Shown: positions 19,658 through 28,243, counted from the stretch's first letter. The stretch: DNA of 64,000 bases from Halomicrobium sp. LC1Hm (GCF_009617995.1 NZ_CP044129.1:930001-994000), one strand, 5' to 3'. Translations and numbers: made by a program. Notes: a model not told the origin generated them from the letters alone.

Positions 19658-20398
19658 ATGAAACAAATAGGTAGTATTGCTGTAGTATTGGCTGTTCTTC
19701 TTCTGGGGTCTGCGGTTCTCCCTGCTACTGTCGCTGCACAGGAGGATACACAGTCTAACCCGATTCCAGAGGAGATCCGGTCAATAATACAGTCGGACAT
19801 GAGTACAGTCACGCAAGAGCAATTACGGACGGTTCAGGAGTGGTATTCAGATAATTCCGATTCATTACCCGAACCTGCTCAGCAACGGGTTCTGGACTGG
19901 ATTGTAGAGGCTGAGAACACCGATCTACAGTCTTCGGAAGATCAATCTCAGCAGTATACGGGACAAAGGTGGGATTCGACGGCACAGACTACATATGGAT
20001 TTCCAGAACGGTGGGATGAGAATGTAAGAGTCTACCACGTAGAATTTGATGTAGAAGAAGGCGTTGCGAGGGTCTACGTCGAGACAGATGAACCGACCAC
20101 AGTAGTCGTAGCTGATGGGACTCAGACGCAATCTGGCGCTCAGCTGAAGACGATTTCTCAGGTGGATGGGCGGAAGATACTGTCCGTCCAAATGCGGAAT
20201 CCATCGAGGAAACACATCTCTGTGACGGCAGACCGTGGGACGTGGCTTGCGTTTGGCGAGGACAATTTCAACTTCCTCCCTGCTGCCGAGTATAGGATCA
20301 TCGTCCTCTTGCTCGGAATCCTCGTTTCGATGGGAACGATTCTCGCACTTGAACAGTTCGCTAATCGACACGATCAGGAGCCAATTCGAGAGGTTTGA
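19658..20398 (+). CDS. Pleolipovirus ORF6-like secreted membrane protein
   Basis: 246 aa. Signal peptide 1-26 (VLLLGSAVLPATVAAQ), an acidic helical region about 30-90, a beta-rich region about 110-200 (VYHVEFDVEEGVARVYVETD), and one C-terminal membrane helix (YRIIVLLLGILVSMGTILAL). It directly follows the spike, like the conserved ORF6 gene of pleolipoviruses. The next gene starts 11 nt later with a GAGGTGAT ribosome-binding site. Confidence 0.65.
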   Translation: MKQIGSIAVVLAVLLLGSAVLPATVAAQEDTQSNPIPEEIRSIIQSDMSTVTQEQLRTVQEWYSDNSDSLPEPAQQRVLDWIVEAENTDLQSSEDQSQQYTGQRWDSTAQTTYGFPERWDENVRVYHVEFDVEEGVARVYVETDEPTTVVVADGTQTQSGAQLKTISQVDGRKILSVQMRNPSRKHISVTADRGTWLAFGEDNFNFLPAAEYRIIVLLLGILVSMGTILALEQFANRHDQEPIREV

Positions 20399-20409
20399 GG
20401 TGATATACT

Positions 20410-21225
20410 ATGTCAATTATACAACGCAAATCTAAAGAACAGAACGACTCAGACGGCGAATCGACACGAAAACGACTCTCATACAGTCGGATCAAGACCG
20501 ATCTGAAGAGAGGGTATCGAAGAGCGAAGCAGATCATCAAGAGCTACTTCTTGCTCATCTTCATCCTATTCACGGGGGTATTCGGTATCCTCGAAGCGGT
20601 AGGATTGAATTCGGGTGTTCCCGAGCATCTGGTTCCATACTCCGTGTACTGGGGTTATGGTGTGTATGGAGGTCTTGTACCCGCAGAAATCCTACGAAAG
20701 TACGTTAGTGACGATACCAGAGAACGTCTGTACGCCTACAATGCCAAAGCATCCAAACTGGCGAGGTGGGCCATCCCTTCTCAGTTGATACACAAAATCG
20801 ACTTCACAGACCCTGAAGGGGAGCCGATGGACTGGGACGATGTAGATCAGATTCATACTGCTGAACACGGGCTCACCTACCTCGTCACCGACTTCGATAA
20901 GGAATCGATGGAGGCAACGGTGACGTGGTTGGCTGGTAAGAATCAGGTCGATCTTCGAGCAGAGAAGGAGCAACTGAACGAAGCAGTTACGGTCACATGG
21001 AAGATGGCTGAAGCTGCCGTCCAAGTCCTTGCTCAACGAGAGAATATCACTCGGGAAGCCGCTCTCAAGGAGATTATGACCAACGTCGAGAACCGGGAAG
21101 ACATTCATCTTGAGAGCAGTCCTCAGCAGACCGATATTGAGAGCATCCTGAAGGACAACGACGTGTTACAGGACGACATTATCCAAGAGATTCAGGAAGA
21201 ATTCGGAGGTGATGGCGATGAGTGA
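20410..21225 (+). CDS. Pleolipovirus ORF7-like membrane protein
   Basis: 271 aa. A basic cytoplasmic N-terminus is followed by one or two membrane segments (residues about 45-95, FLLIFILFTGVFGILEAVG and a second weaker one). A long soluble domain contains LTYLVTDFDKESMEATVTWL and a helical region with QVLAQRENITREAALKEIM. It sits between the ORF6-like gene and the NTPase and overlaps the latter by 8 nt, so the two are translationally coupled. Probably an assembly or membrane-scaffold protein. Confidence 0.65.
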   Translation: MSIIQRKSKEQNDSDGESTRKRLSYSRIKTDLKRGYRRAKQIIKSYFLLIFILFTGVFGILEAVGLNSGVPEHLVPYSVYWGYGVYGGLVPAEILRKYVSDDTRERLYAYNAKASKLARWAIPSQLIHKIDFTDPEGEPMDWDDVDQIHTAEHGLTYLVTDFDKESMEATVTWLAGKNQVDLRAEKEQLNEAVTVTWKMAEAAVQVLAQRENITREAALKEIMTNVENREDIHLESSPQQTDIESILKDNDVLQDDIIQEIQEEFGGDGDE

Positions 21226-22483
21226 TAACGATCTCTCTGCCGCCTACCTATCGGAATATATCGGGAACAAAGGCGAGATTCCTGAGTGGGTCACATATGT
21301 TCCTCAGGACAAGCTCCGGTATCTTCTCCGAATGGAGCGGGCACTCGATAATCCAGAGAAGTCAGATGAATTCGTAGAGACGCTTCTAACCGTCAAATCT
21401 CTGGCTACGAATGAATCCATCCTCGAAGACGACCTTACTCGTGTTTCTGCTATCAAGGGCGTCTCAGACAACTCTGTAGATGCTACTGGATACGATCTAT
21501 TACTGGAAAAACTCGAACCAGCCGCTCAGACCTTGATCATGAAAGGTCCGAAAGGGTCGGGCAAATCTACCAAGATGTCCGATCTGGGGTGGAAGGCGCT
21601 GGATGAGGGAATCGTAGACAAGATAATGACGAACCTCGCACTGAACGGCTTCGAGGACGGAAAATTTGAGGAAGCTGGCTACGATGTTCGTTACTCAGAG
21701 CTGATCTCTGACTTCCTTGAATTTGCGAAGGAGCCCGGTGAGAAGGTCATGTTGCTGGACGAGCTGTCCACGGTGGCGAATATGCTCACGTCCTCGAACG
21801 ATGCTCAGGAGATCTTCGTCCGAGTCATCAATGCTCTCCGGAAATCTAAGGGTGGTTCTTGTAGGATTATAGCGATTGGACACCAGAACCCGACTGATAT
21901 CTTACCTGCTCTCCGAAACAACTCTGATGGTGTTATTGAAGCCCCGAACAAGGCAGGAGAAGGGATTGATCGAGCCAACTTCTACAAGTCCTACGACGAG
22001 TACCAGAACGGAGATCCTGAATTCCGTGTTCGAGGGATGCAGGACGTATCTGACCACCACCTCTTCGGCTTTGACGACAAGACCTTCGCTACCCTCGAAC
22101 TGAACCTCGACAACCCAGACAAGCAAATCAAACGAGGACAGATAATCGACGATTGGGAGAAGTATCAGGATGGTGGCGGTGAACCCGACGATACGAGAAT
22201 ATTCTGTGCCCACGGTGGAAAGGGCGCACAGGACGGTTGTGGAGCCTCCAGTCAGCAGTACCCTGAACTACTCCAAGATGGCGTAGACTACTGCCCATAC
22301 CACCAAGACGACGATGACGGTTCGAGTATCAAAGAGTCCATAGAAGCCGAACGAGAGCGGGCTGAGGAGTATTTAGACGAAAAAGAAGACGAAGAGAGTA
22401 GCGGAAAACAGAATGAATTCATGGGCGATTCAGAAGAGAATGTAGATCCAAATGCTGGTCATACTGACGACTACAAGTTCTGA
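21218..22483 (+). CDS. Pleolipovirus VP8-like P-loop NTPase
   Basis: 421 aa from the ATG at 21218, which has the Shine-Dalgarno GGAGGTGA at proper distance (ATG at 21212 is an alternative). Walker A GPKGSGKS is at residues 110-117, Walker B VMLLDE at 177-182, and a polar strand IIAIGHQN at about 226. The tail has a zinc-binding set (CAHGG...GCGAS...CPYH) and a very acidic end. VP8-like NTPases are conserved in pleolipoviruses and suggested to act in virion assembly or genome handling. It closes the virion module. Confidence 0.8.
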   Translation: MSDNDLSAAYLSEYIGNKGEIPEWVTYVPQDKLRYLLRMERALDNPEKSDEFVETLLTVKSLATNESILEDDLTRVSAIKGVSDNSVDATGYDLLLEKLEPAAQTLIMKGPKGSGKSTKMSDLGWKALDEGIVDKIMTNLALNGFEDGKFEEAGYDVRYSELISDFLEFAKEPGEKVMLLDELSTVANMLTSSNDAQEIFVRVINALRKSKGGSCRIIAIGHQNPTDILPALRNNSDGVIEAPNKAGEGIDRANFYKSYDEYQNGDPEFRVRGMQDVSDHHLFGFDDKTFATLELNLDNPDKQIKRGQIIDDWEKYQDGGGEPDDTRIFCAHGGKGAQDGCGASSQQYPELLQDGVDYCPYHQDDDDGSSIKESIEAERERAEEYLDEKEDEESSGKQNEFMGDSEENVDPNAGHTDDYKF

Positions 22484-22547
22484 ATCTAAACTTGTTCACA
22501 TAAACATCATAACATATATAGGAAGTTAAATACATTTTCTTACCATA

Positions 22548-22955
22548 ATGTCTATGAATTCAAAAGATCCGTACAGTATGACGGAGCAGCAGTTGAAACA
22601 GTATCTAAGTAAAAACTTCTCAACAGGTCAGAGAATCACGGGAGACGATAGAGACTTTGTTTTCAATCTCAGAGATCAGGCACAGCCAATATTCCGAGCA
22701 ACGGTGGGATATGACGTAGCCTCAAACCCTCGTGGGACTGATCCTTACGTCGAATTATACGAGCTACCGAATGGAGACTATCTCGGTATCGAATCTGATC
22801 CAAACCATTTCTGGTTCGAGGTAACAGATCGACCCAGACGGTTCGTACAAGACGTGTTTGATGGATTCTATGATGGTGCTAATTCAAACGGTGAATTAGA
22901 CCGATTTGAGTACAATATCAAGCGAAATGGAATCGGTTTCTCCCCTGAATACTGA
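22548..22955 (+). CDS. Hypothetical protein
   Basis: 135 aa; the ATG at 22548 or 22554 can start it. A helical N-terminus (MTEQQLKQYLSKNF) is followed by a compact beta-rich part (RDFVFNLRDQAQPIFRATVGY, YVELYELPNGDYLGIE). No membrane segment or known motif. It has a separate AT-rich promoter region (CATAACATATATAGG), so it starts a new transcription unit after the NTPase. Confidence 0.6.
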   Translation: MSMNSKDPYSMTEQQLKQYLSKNFSTGQRITGDDRDFVFNLRDQAQPIFRATVGYDVASNPRGTDPYVELYELPNGDYLGIESDPNHFWFEVTDRPRRFVQDVFDGFYDGANSNGELDRFEYNIKRNGIGFSPEY

Positions 22956-22967
22956 TTAGTGATACTC

Positions 22968-23204
22968 ATGTTATTCGATGAATTGGTCTCTGAGAACCAG
23001 AATTCGCTGGATAAGAACGACACGAAGACTGATTTTGTTATCTCGAAGGCGGATAAGGTGCTGGTTGACTCGGATGAACTAACGGTAGCGGTGAAGCACC
23101 ATCAAGGACGGAATATTGTAGCGGTAGATCGACGTTCAGAGGTCGGTTTTACTGTGGTACTCAATGATACTGATCTCAAACGCTTCAAGCAGAAAGTCCT
23201 CTGA
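22968..23204 (+). CDS. Small hypothetical protein
   Basis: 78 aa from the ATG at 22968; a GTG nine bases upstream is possible. Short alternating strands (DFVISKADKVLVDSDELTVAVKHH is cut here as a general description). It lies 12 nt after the previous gene and is likely in its operon. Unknown. Confidence 0.5.
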   Translation: MLFDELVSENQNSLDKNDTKTDFVISKADKVLVDSDELTVAVKHHQGRNIVAVDRRSEVGFTVVLNDTDLKRFKQKVL

Positions 23205-23257
23205 TTTTCACACAAACACCAGAATTCCTTTAGTATTGGTTCTTCTATGTATTTTAT

Positions 23258-23599
23258 ATGGTAAGATTAGATTTCCCTGTAGAACAAGCGGTGAGAGAGA
23301 CACAAACCAATCAAATAGGAGAATATGACCACAGAATGAGTGTAGACCAGAGAATTACCTTATTACAGGCTACATTCACGGGTATTGCTCCTCCATATCC
23401 AAGTGGAGTGTATAATAATAAGAGAAAGAGAGATATCCGACACAGACTATCTGAGAGAGGATTAATGTATTGGAATGCAGGAGATAAATATCCTGAAGTC
23501 ACTTCTAAAGGGAAGAAAGTCGCATTAGAGATCTTGAAAGAGATAGATGAGGAGAAGTACGAACAAGCTCAGAGCGAAGTAATGGCTGGCAACATCTGA
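23258..23599 (+). CDS. Winged-helix-like protein, paralogue 1
   Basis: 113 aa. IGEYDHRMSVDQRITLLQA opens a helical domain, and LSERGLMYWNAGDKYPEVTS then KGKKVALEILKEI looks like the recognition helix, wing and last helix of a winged-helix fold. The next gene is its paralogue (shared YDHR near the start and a TxxGKxVAxEI helix near the end). It has its own promoter. Likely a DNA-binding regulator. Confidence 0.55.
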   Translation: MVRLDFPVEQAVRETQTNQIGEYDHRMSVDQRITLLQATFTGIAPPYPSGVYNNKRKRDIRHRLSERGLMYWNAGDKYPEVTSKGKKVALEILKEIDEEKYEQAQSEVMAGNI

Positions 23600-23649
23600 T
23601 TCTACTAAACGCCAAAACTTGTATAGGGAAGTATAGTCAACTATTTTAT

Positions 23650-24036
23650 ATGTCTGAAAAAGAATTCGGAGATTATGATCACAGAATAGGCTGGAAACAA
23701 CGGAAGCTCCTCTTTTTGATCCATGAGCTACCTGAGAGGGTAGAAGGCAAGAAATGGATGGAATCAGAGGCTAATAAGTATGGAATGGGGGTCATGCGGG
23801 CGATGAAGAGTAGAGATCCACTCTGGGGATTATATGATCGAGGACTCATCACAAAGACTCCTGTTGCATCCCCACGAAATATCGATCTCTCGGAAACTAA
23901 GACAACTCCTGAGGGTAAGCAGGTAGCCAAAGAGATCGCTAAGGAGTTTATTGCAGAGGGGAAGGTCGATATGGGTCAGGTGTCACTCAACTTCTCTAAG
24001 GAGGACAAAGCGGAGATTTCGTCTCATTCCATCTAA
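23650..24036 (+). CDS. Winged-helix-like protein, paralogue 2
   Basis: 128 aa. Same plan as the preceding gene: GDYDHRIGWKQRKLLFLIHEL, then LYDRGLITKTP and TPEGKQVAKEIAKEF. It diverges in the middle and has a longer tail. Tandem duplication is the simplest origin. A hairpin with a T-run follows its stop. Confidence 0.55.
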   Translation: MSEKEFGDYDHRIGWKQRKLLFLIHELPERVEGKKWMESEANKYGMGVMRAMKSRDPLWGLYDRGLITKTPVASPRNIDLSETKTTPEGKQVAKEIAKEFIAEGKVDMGQVSLNFSKEDKAEISSHSI

Positions 24037-24038
24037 TC

Positions 24039-24055
24039 CTCTCTTTTTTCGAGAG
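24039..24055 (+). terminator. Hairpin and T-run terminator
   Basis: CTCTC-TTTTTTC-GAGAG begins 3 nt after the stop of the 23650-24036 gene. Confidence 0.55.
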
Positions 24056-24103
24056 AGTACTATATTCTCGTGGTATTCTGGGTTCCAGTTTGAGATATTA
24101 GAC

Positions 24104-24119
24104 GCCGAAATATATTTAC
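24104..24119 (+). promoter_or_regulatory. Virion-type core promoter without a gene (copy 6)
   Basis: GCCGAAATATATTTAC matches the spike promoter (copy 4) at 15 of 16 positions, but no start codon for a real gene lies within the next 130 nt. It would start a transcript near 24143. Confidence 0.55.
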
Positions 24120-24142
24120 GAATTGAAAATTACACGCACGCA

Positions 24143-24260
24143 CCTGCTCGCCCATTATGTCGGTGAGGGGGTGGGGGGTGGTGAGGATACGGATATGAAC
24201 CACTTCTTGGAGCAGTCAAATAGCCAAACCATTATCACACTCTGTTTTTAAATACGGTCT
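24143..24260 (+). ncRNA. Possible small RNA or long leader from the orphan promoter
   Basis: Predicted from the strong promoter copy at 24104-24119. The first part is unusually G-rich (GAGGGGGTGGGGGGTGGTGA, about 24163-24182) and could form a G-quadruplex in RNA. The next gene at 24261 has a TATA-like TTTTTAAATA just ahead of it, so this could alternatively be a leader for that gene. Confidence 0.3.
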
Positions 24261-24479
24261 ATGTCTGTTGAGACTCGTATCAAAGCCGCATTCAAGAGCA
24301 AGCGGTACAAGCCGAATGAGAACGGAAAGTACACTGAGGAAGTAGATATTCCGGGATCTGGGCTAACCATCGATGAGGTCAAAGACCACAAATGGGTCGA
24401 GGATGCCTTTATGAAAGACGATGGGTCATTCCATGTGTATGTCTCAGCGGAATCGGAGCAGCGAGTCTTCAGCACCTAA
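24261..24479 (+). CDS. Small conserved protein, tandem copy 1
   Basis: 72 aa. Basic N-terminus (MSVETRIKAAFKSKRYKP), then VDIPGSGLTIDEVKDH and a final strand SFHVYVSAES. It is nearly collinear with the next gene (same length, about half identical residues), so it arose by duplication. The pattern resembles a small alpha/beta domain. Function unknown. Confidence 0.6.
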   Translation: MSVETRIKAAFKSKRYKPNENGKYTEEVDIPGSGLTIDEVKDHKWVEDAFMKDDGSFHVYVSAESEQRVFST

Positions 24480-24493
24480 GGAGTACACAGAAT

Positions 24494-24718
24494 ATGTCCG
24501 TTGAAGTTCGAATCAAGTCGGCGCTACAGGACACGAAGTACAAGCCAGATCCGAACGGCGACTACACTACAGAGATCGATATCCCAAGTTCGGGGCTGAC
24601 CATAGACGAGACGAAGGAACACGAACTCGTTGAAGATGCGTTCGTACAGAACGACGAAACATTCCATCTCTACGTCTCTACTGATCGGAAGCAGCAGGCT
24701 TCGTTTGAGGTCATCTGA
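24494..24718 (+). CDS. Small conserved protein, tandem copy 2
   Basis: 74 aa (MSVEVRIKSALQDTKYKP...IDIPSSGLTIDETKEH...FHLYVST). Paralogue of the preceding gene, 14 nt downstream. Its TGA overlaps the ATG of the next gene, so all three are probably one operon. Confidence 0.6.
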   Translation: MSVEVRIKSALQDTKYKPDPNGDYTTEIDIPSSGLTIDETKEHELVEDAFVQNDETFHLYVSTDRKQQASFEVI

Positions 24719-25215
24719 TGAGCGCCGTTCTCGACACTCTACGAGATCTCTTCCCCGACTTCGCCAAAGCAAGGCGGGAGCGGAATAAAATACGGAAGCG
24801 GTACCGAGACAATCTGAATGCTCTCGATAGAGACGATTTGGTGTGGATAATCTCTTCGAAGGACTATCCAACTGAATACCTCGGTAATAGAGCTGAGAAG
24901 AAATCATCTGACGCTGATCACCTAATACAGAAGCACGGAGCGCAGTCCGATCCACATTCCTACCGAGTCACCAGCAACGAAGACGATGTAGAGGAAGCGA
25001 TGGAAGATGTGGTCCAGTCGATTAATCGTATGAACTACCTCAATCTCTTCGCAGAGATCGTGTTCATCGTGTTCGCTGTCGTCTGTATCAGCATAGCTGT
25101 CTTTCTGGCGATTGCTGGAATCGGTACTGTCGTATCTCAACTCACTGGTCTGGAACAAACCTCCAACGCAACTGCTACGATACTCTCTACGGGTTCGATT
25201 CTGGGGGTGGAATAA
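24718..25215 (+). CDS. Membrane protein with basic cytoplasmic head
   Basis: 165 aa. A highly charged N-terminal half (KARRERNKIRKRYRDN) is followed by one long or two short membrane segments at about 105-140 (LNLFAEIVFIVFAVVCISIA, then FLAIAGIGTVVSQL). It starts at ATG 24718 inside the previous stop (TGATG). Role unknown; a membrane partner for the two small paralogues is plausible. Confidence 0.6.
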   Translation: MSAVLDTLRDLFPDFAKARRERNKIRKRYRDNLNALDRDDLVWIISSKDYPTEYLGNRAEKKSSDADHLIQKHGAQSDPHSYRVTSNEDDVEEAMEDVVQSINRMNYLNLFAEIVFIVFAVVCISIAVFLAIAGIGTVVSQLTGLEQTSNATATILSTGSILGVE

Positions 25216-25303
25216 GCTCAGTTCTATTTCAGAGCTATAATCGGCTATTCTCACTAACCACAGCTTTATGTCGGTGGCCTTGAAGAGCTGTTTTAGAGCT
25301 GCT

Positions 25304-26827
25304 ATGGCCCGTCACGACACTGATCTCCCATTCGGGGATGCTTTCTCACCCGCACAACTCGACACGGACGACGACCGACCGGAGCTTTCTGTCGTTCTGG
25401 AAATGGCGAAGGAGTACGAAGGGCAGGAAGACGAATTCGATGAAGCAATTCGAGAGACCTTCTTCCCCGACGATGACGATACGACCCGAGCGAAGAACGT
25501 CCGACTCGGGATGAAGGACAGAGGGTACAAGATCACTGATGAGGACTTCAACTTCACCGAACTGGGCGACGAACTGTACGAGCTACGGGACGACCCAGAC
25601 GCCCTATACGACAGATTCGCAAAACACATCCTACGCAACCTTCATGGACTGAAGGGAATCGAGATCGTCGAAGATCTTGAAGCCGAGGGTCGGAAGACGG
25701 TCAACGATAACGTCAAGGAGGAATTCAAACAGCAGTACGACTTCCACATTGACGAGACGAGCAATCACTGGAGTCAAATGCGGGCGTGGATGTCCGAGGC
25801 AGGCGTTGTAAACAAAGGAACGCACCGCTACGATATTGATCGCACTCGGATTGAAGAACTGATTGGCGTCGATTCAGAGGATATTGTAGAGCTTGATGGA
25901 CTCACCGAGCAACAACAGGCGTTCCTTCGAGCGTTAGCCCTGATCGACCCACCGGGAGAAGTGAAGAGTCGAACAGTCAAGCGAATCGCTGAACACGCCT
26001 ACGGAGTCAACATCAGCCAATCGAATATTAGTCGGAGGACGCTCGATCCGCTGGAAGAAGCGGGATACATCGAGTGGGAACACGTCTCTGGGAAGCCAAA
26101 CCTGATCGAGACAACCGACAAGTTCGACGCTGAGATACTGAAGCCCGTTCTTGATGATCTCTCAGAGCGTGTCGGTGTCCCTCGTCACGTTCTCAGGCTC
26201 TCGTTCGATGAAGTGATGGAAGAACTGGATTCGGACTCGACTCACGAGAAAGGGGTTGCACTCGAAACACTCACGGTGAAGACTGGGCGACTCCTTGGGC
26301 TGGAATTCGTCGGTTGGCGTGTTCGAGGACGAAAGACAGGCGGTTCCGAAGTGGACGTGGTGATGGACGAGATAGATACCACGTTCAACCGCTGGCAGAT
26401 CCAGTGTAAGAACACAAAGAGTCAGTTGGAGTCAAAGCAGATCTCTCGTGAGGTAGGGATCGCTCGAATTCTACAGACTAACACCATCCTCATGATCGCC
26501 AGAGGCGGTATCTCTCAGGATGCTAAGCAGTACGCCAACCAAGTAATGAGGCACGAGAACATCGCAATCATGTTCCTCACAGGTGATGATATCGAGGAGT
26601 TTGACGAGAACACCGACCACCTGCTTACTGTTCTGAGAGGCGAAGCCCGTAGGATTCACAATATCAAGCGACTCGATAGGATGGAAGTGGAACAAGAAGA
26701 CGGTATGGACTTAATCGACCGAGAAGATGAAGCACTGGAGGAATTCGAGGATGAGTTGGATTTCGACCAAGAGCAACCGTCACTGGACGACTACACCCCT
26801 GATGAAGACGAAGACTCAGAGGATTAG
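25304..26827 (+). CDS. Restriction endonuclease, Mrr-like PD-(D/E)XK
   Basis: 507 aa from the ATG giving MARHDTDLPFGDAFSPAQL, a start typical of a haloarchaeal endonuclease family; 12 more codons upstream are open. The middle (about 200-265) contains a winged-helix stretch (VNISQSNISRRTLDPLEEAGYI). The C-terminal nuclease core (about 315-470) shows Glu321, Asp351 (SEVDVV) and Gln367-x-Lys369 (QIQCKN). An acidic tail ends it. It meets the methyltransferase gene tail to tail with overlapping stops, forming a restriction-modification pair. It may protect the lysogen from other DNA and stabilise the provirus. Confidence 0.8.
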   Translation: MARHDTDLPFGDAFSPAQLDTDDDRPELSVVLEMAKEYEGQEDEFDEAIRETFFPDDDDTTRAKNVRLGMKDRGYKITDEDFNFTELGDELYELRDDPDALYDRFAKHILRNLHGLKGIEIVEDLEAEGRKTVNDNVKEEFKQQYDFHIDETSNHWSQMRAWMSEAGVVNKGTHRYDIDRTRIEELIGVDSEDIVELDGLTEQQQAFLRALALIDPPGEVKSRTVKRIAEHAYGVNISQSNISRRTLDPLEEAGYIEWEHVSGKPNLIETTDKFDAEILKPVLDDLSERVGVPRHVLRLSFDEVMEELDSDSTHEKGVALETLTVKTGRLLGLEFVGWRVRGRKTGGSEVDVVMDEIDTTFNRWQIQCKNTKSQLESKQISREVGIARILQTNTILMIARGGISQDAKQYANQVMRHENIAIMFLTGDDIEEFDENTDHLLTVLRGEARRIHNIKRLDRMEVEQEDGMDLIDREDEALEEFEDELDFDQEQPSLDDYTPDEDEDSED

Positions 26828-28077
26828 TCGTCACCGACTTCAGCGAAATCCCCGAAGTCGGACTGGTCTTCGTCCAGCCGCTTCTTGATCTCGTCTTCGG
26901 TGAGGAAGCGGAACTGAGAGGTTTCGAGGTACTTTTCCTCTCGTTCAAACGCCATCCAGTAGCGTCCCTTCTGCTGTGCAATGCTACCTGTGAGGTTCGA
27001 CCCACCGAATATATCGAGAACAACGGGTCTATCGAGACGACCCTGATCCCATTCATCATACGGCGGGTTCGGCGTCAAGTAGTCGATGAAGAATTCGGGA
27101 ATCTGACGAGGGAAACGAGCAGGGTGAGAATCGAAATCGAACTTCCGGCACATCGAGAGATAGTGCGTATTGCTCGCCGTGTTCGACGCCTCAATCACGT
27201 TGTCAGCCGTTCGACCACCCATCCCGAGCCTTCGGAGTAGATCTCCAGCAGAAGCGTCCTCGAATTCATCTGAACCCATGATCCATTCCAAGAATTCCTC
27301 CGCAGAAATCTCATCAAGTTTGTTCAGGATGAGTTCAACGTCGGCTCCTTCGAGGAAGTTGTCAGGGATCGACCCCTCGTTTTCATTTGCAAAGGACTCG
27401 GAATCGATGTTCCAGCCTGAACTGCGCTTACCGTCGTTGTACTCTCCAGTCTCCATCAGCTCCTTCTGGGAGTCACTATACTCTTGGAGTACACGCTGGT
27501 TGTTCGCCTCCGGGTGAGGATGTTCGCCCTCCTCGACGGCAGAATCCTTGTTGATCTCCGGTGTGAGCCACCAGATGTGAGTCACTGCGTCCGTGACCCG
27601 AATCTTTCTGACGTTGACCCATTCAATCGGATTCGGAAGTTTGGCGGGGTTGTACCAGTAAAAATCCTGAGCCAAATGCATCTGACCCTCGTCCTCGTCA
27701 ACGAGACGATTCAGTAGCTCAAACTGGTACGGCGACCGCTCGGGCCATCCACGTTTGAAAGCACCACCAATTTCGACCACGAAACTCCCGTGAGGCTGGA
27801 GTACACGACGGACTTCAGGAATAAACTCCATGAACCAATCGTTGTACCCCTCCTGATCCTCGTTGCCGTACTCCTTCTGATGCTGCAACGCAAAGGGAGG
27901 CGAGGTAACGATTAGATCGATACTGTTGTCAGGCAGTTCTTCGAGCAGTTCTCGACTATCCCCGTGGAATGCTGAGCCTCCCTCGGCACTATAGTAGGCA
28001 GGCGTATCCATCAGTTCAGTAACGGCAGAGTCCTCAGTCATTATATCACGTTTGGGTGCGCTGGTTGTGAGTTTCAT
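26824..28077 (-). CDS. Site-specific DNA methyltransferase (N4-cytosine/N6-adenine type)
   Basis: 417 aa. Catalytic motif IV is TSPPF (residues 58-62), near the N-terminus; the S-adenosylmethionine-binding motif I (LDIFGGSNLTG) is near the C-terminus, followed by KGRYWMAFEREEKYL. That motif order marks the beta class. The SPPF form is commonest in N4-cytosine enzymes, but adenine cannot be excluded. It is partner to the endonuclease at 25304-26827; the long central insertion probably holds target recognition. ATG 28077 is used; ATG 28041 is possible. Confidence 0.85.
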   Translation of the reverse strand: MKLTTSAPKRDIMTEDSAVTELMDTPAYYSAEGGSAFHGDSRELLEELPDNSIDLIVTSPPFALQHQKEYGNEDQEGYNDWFMEFIPEVRRVLQPHGSFVVEIGGAFKRGWPERSPYQFELLNRLVDEDEGQMHLAQDFYWYNPAKLPNPIEWVNVRKIRVTDAVTHIWWLTPEINKDSAVEEGEHPHPEANNQRVLQEYSDSQKELMETGEYNDGKRSSGWNIDSESFANENEGSIPDNFLEGADVELILNKLDEISAEEFLEWIMGSDEFEDASAGDLLRRLGMGGRTADNVIEASNTASNTHYLSMCRKFDFDSHPARFPRQIPEFFIDYLTPNPPYDEWDQGRLDRPVVLDIFGGSNLTGSIAQQKGRYWMAFEREEKYLETSQFRFLTEDEIKKRLDEDQSDFGDFAEVGDD

Positions 28078-28110
28078 TGGTGGCAGTGTTGATTACTCTG
28101 TTGCTCTATA

Positions 28111-28132
28111 GCCCGACTCCCGCTAATCGGGC
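28111..28132. promoter_or_regulatory. Inverted repeat in the divergent MTase/wHTH promoter region
   Basis: GCCCGA-N10-TCGGGC lies 34 nt upstream of the methyltransferase ATG. A binding site for the neighbouring winged-helix protein is plausible. The remaining gap to 28243 holds a TATA-like GGTTATATT at 28210-28218. Confidence 0.35.
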
Positions 28133-28243
28133 AACGGTGTCCATCCTACACAACGTAGTATGGGCACTTTATATTTGCTATTTGAGCTGTTTTGCCGAAG
28201 CCGTTCGAGGGTTATATTGTGTCAGAGGGTAAACCCGAAACCA

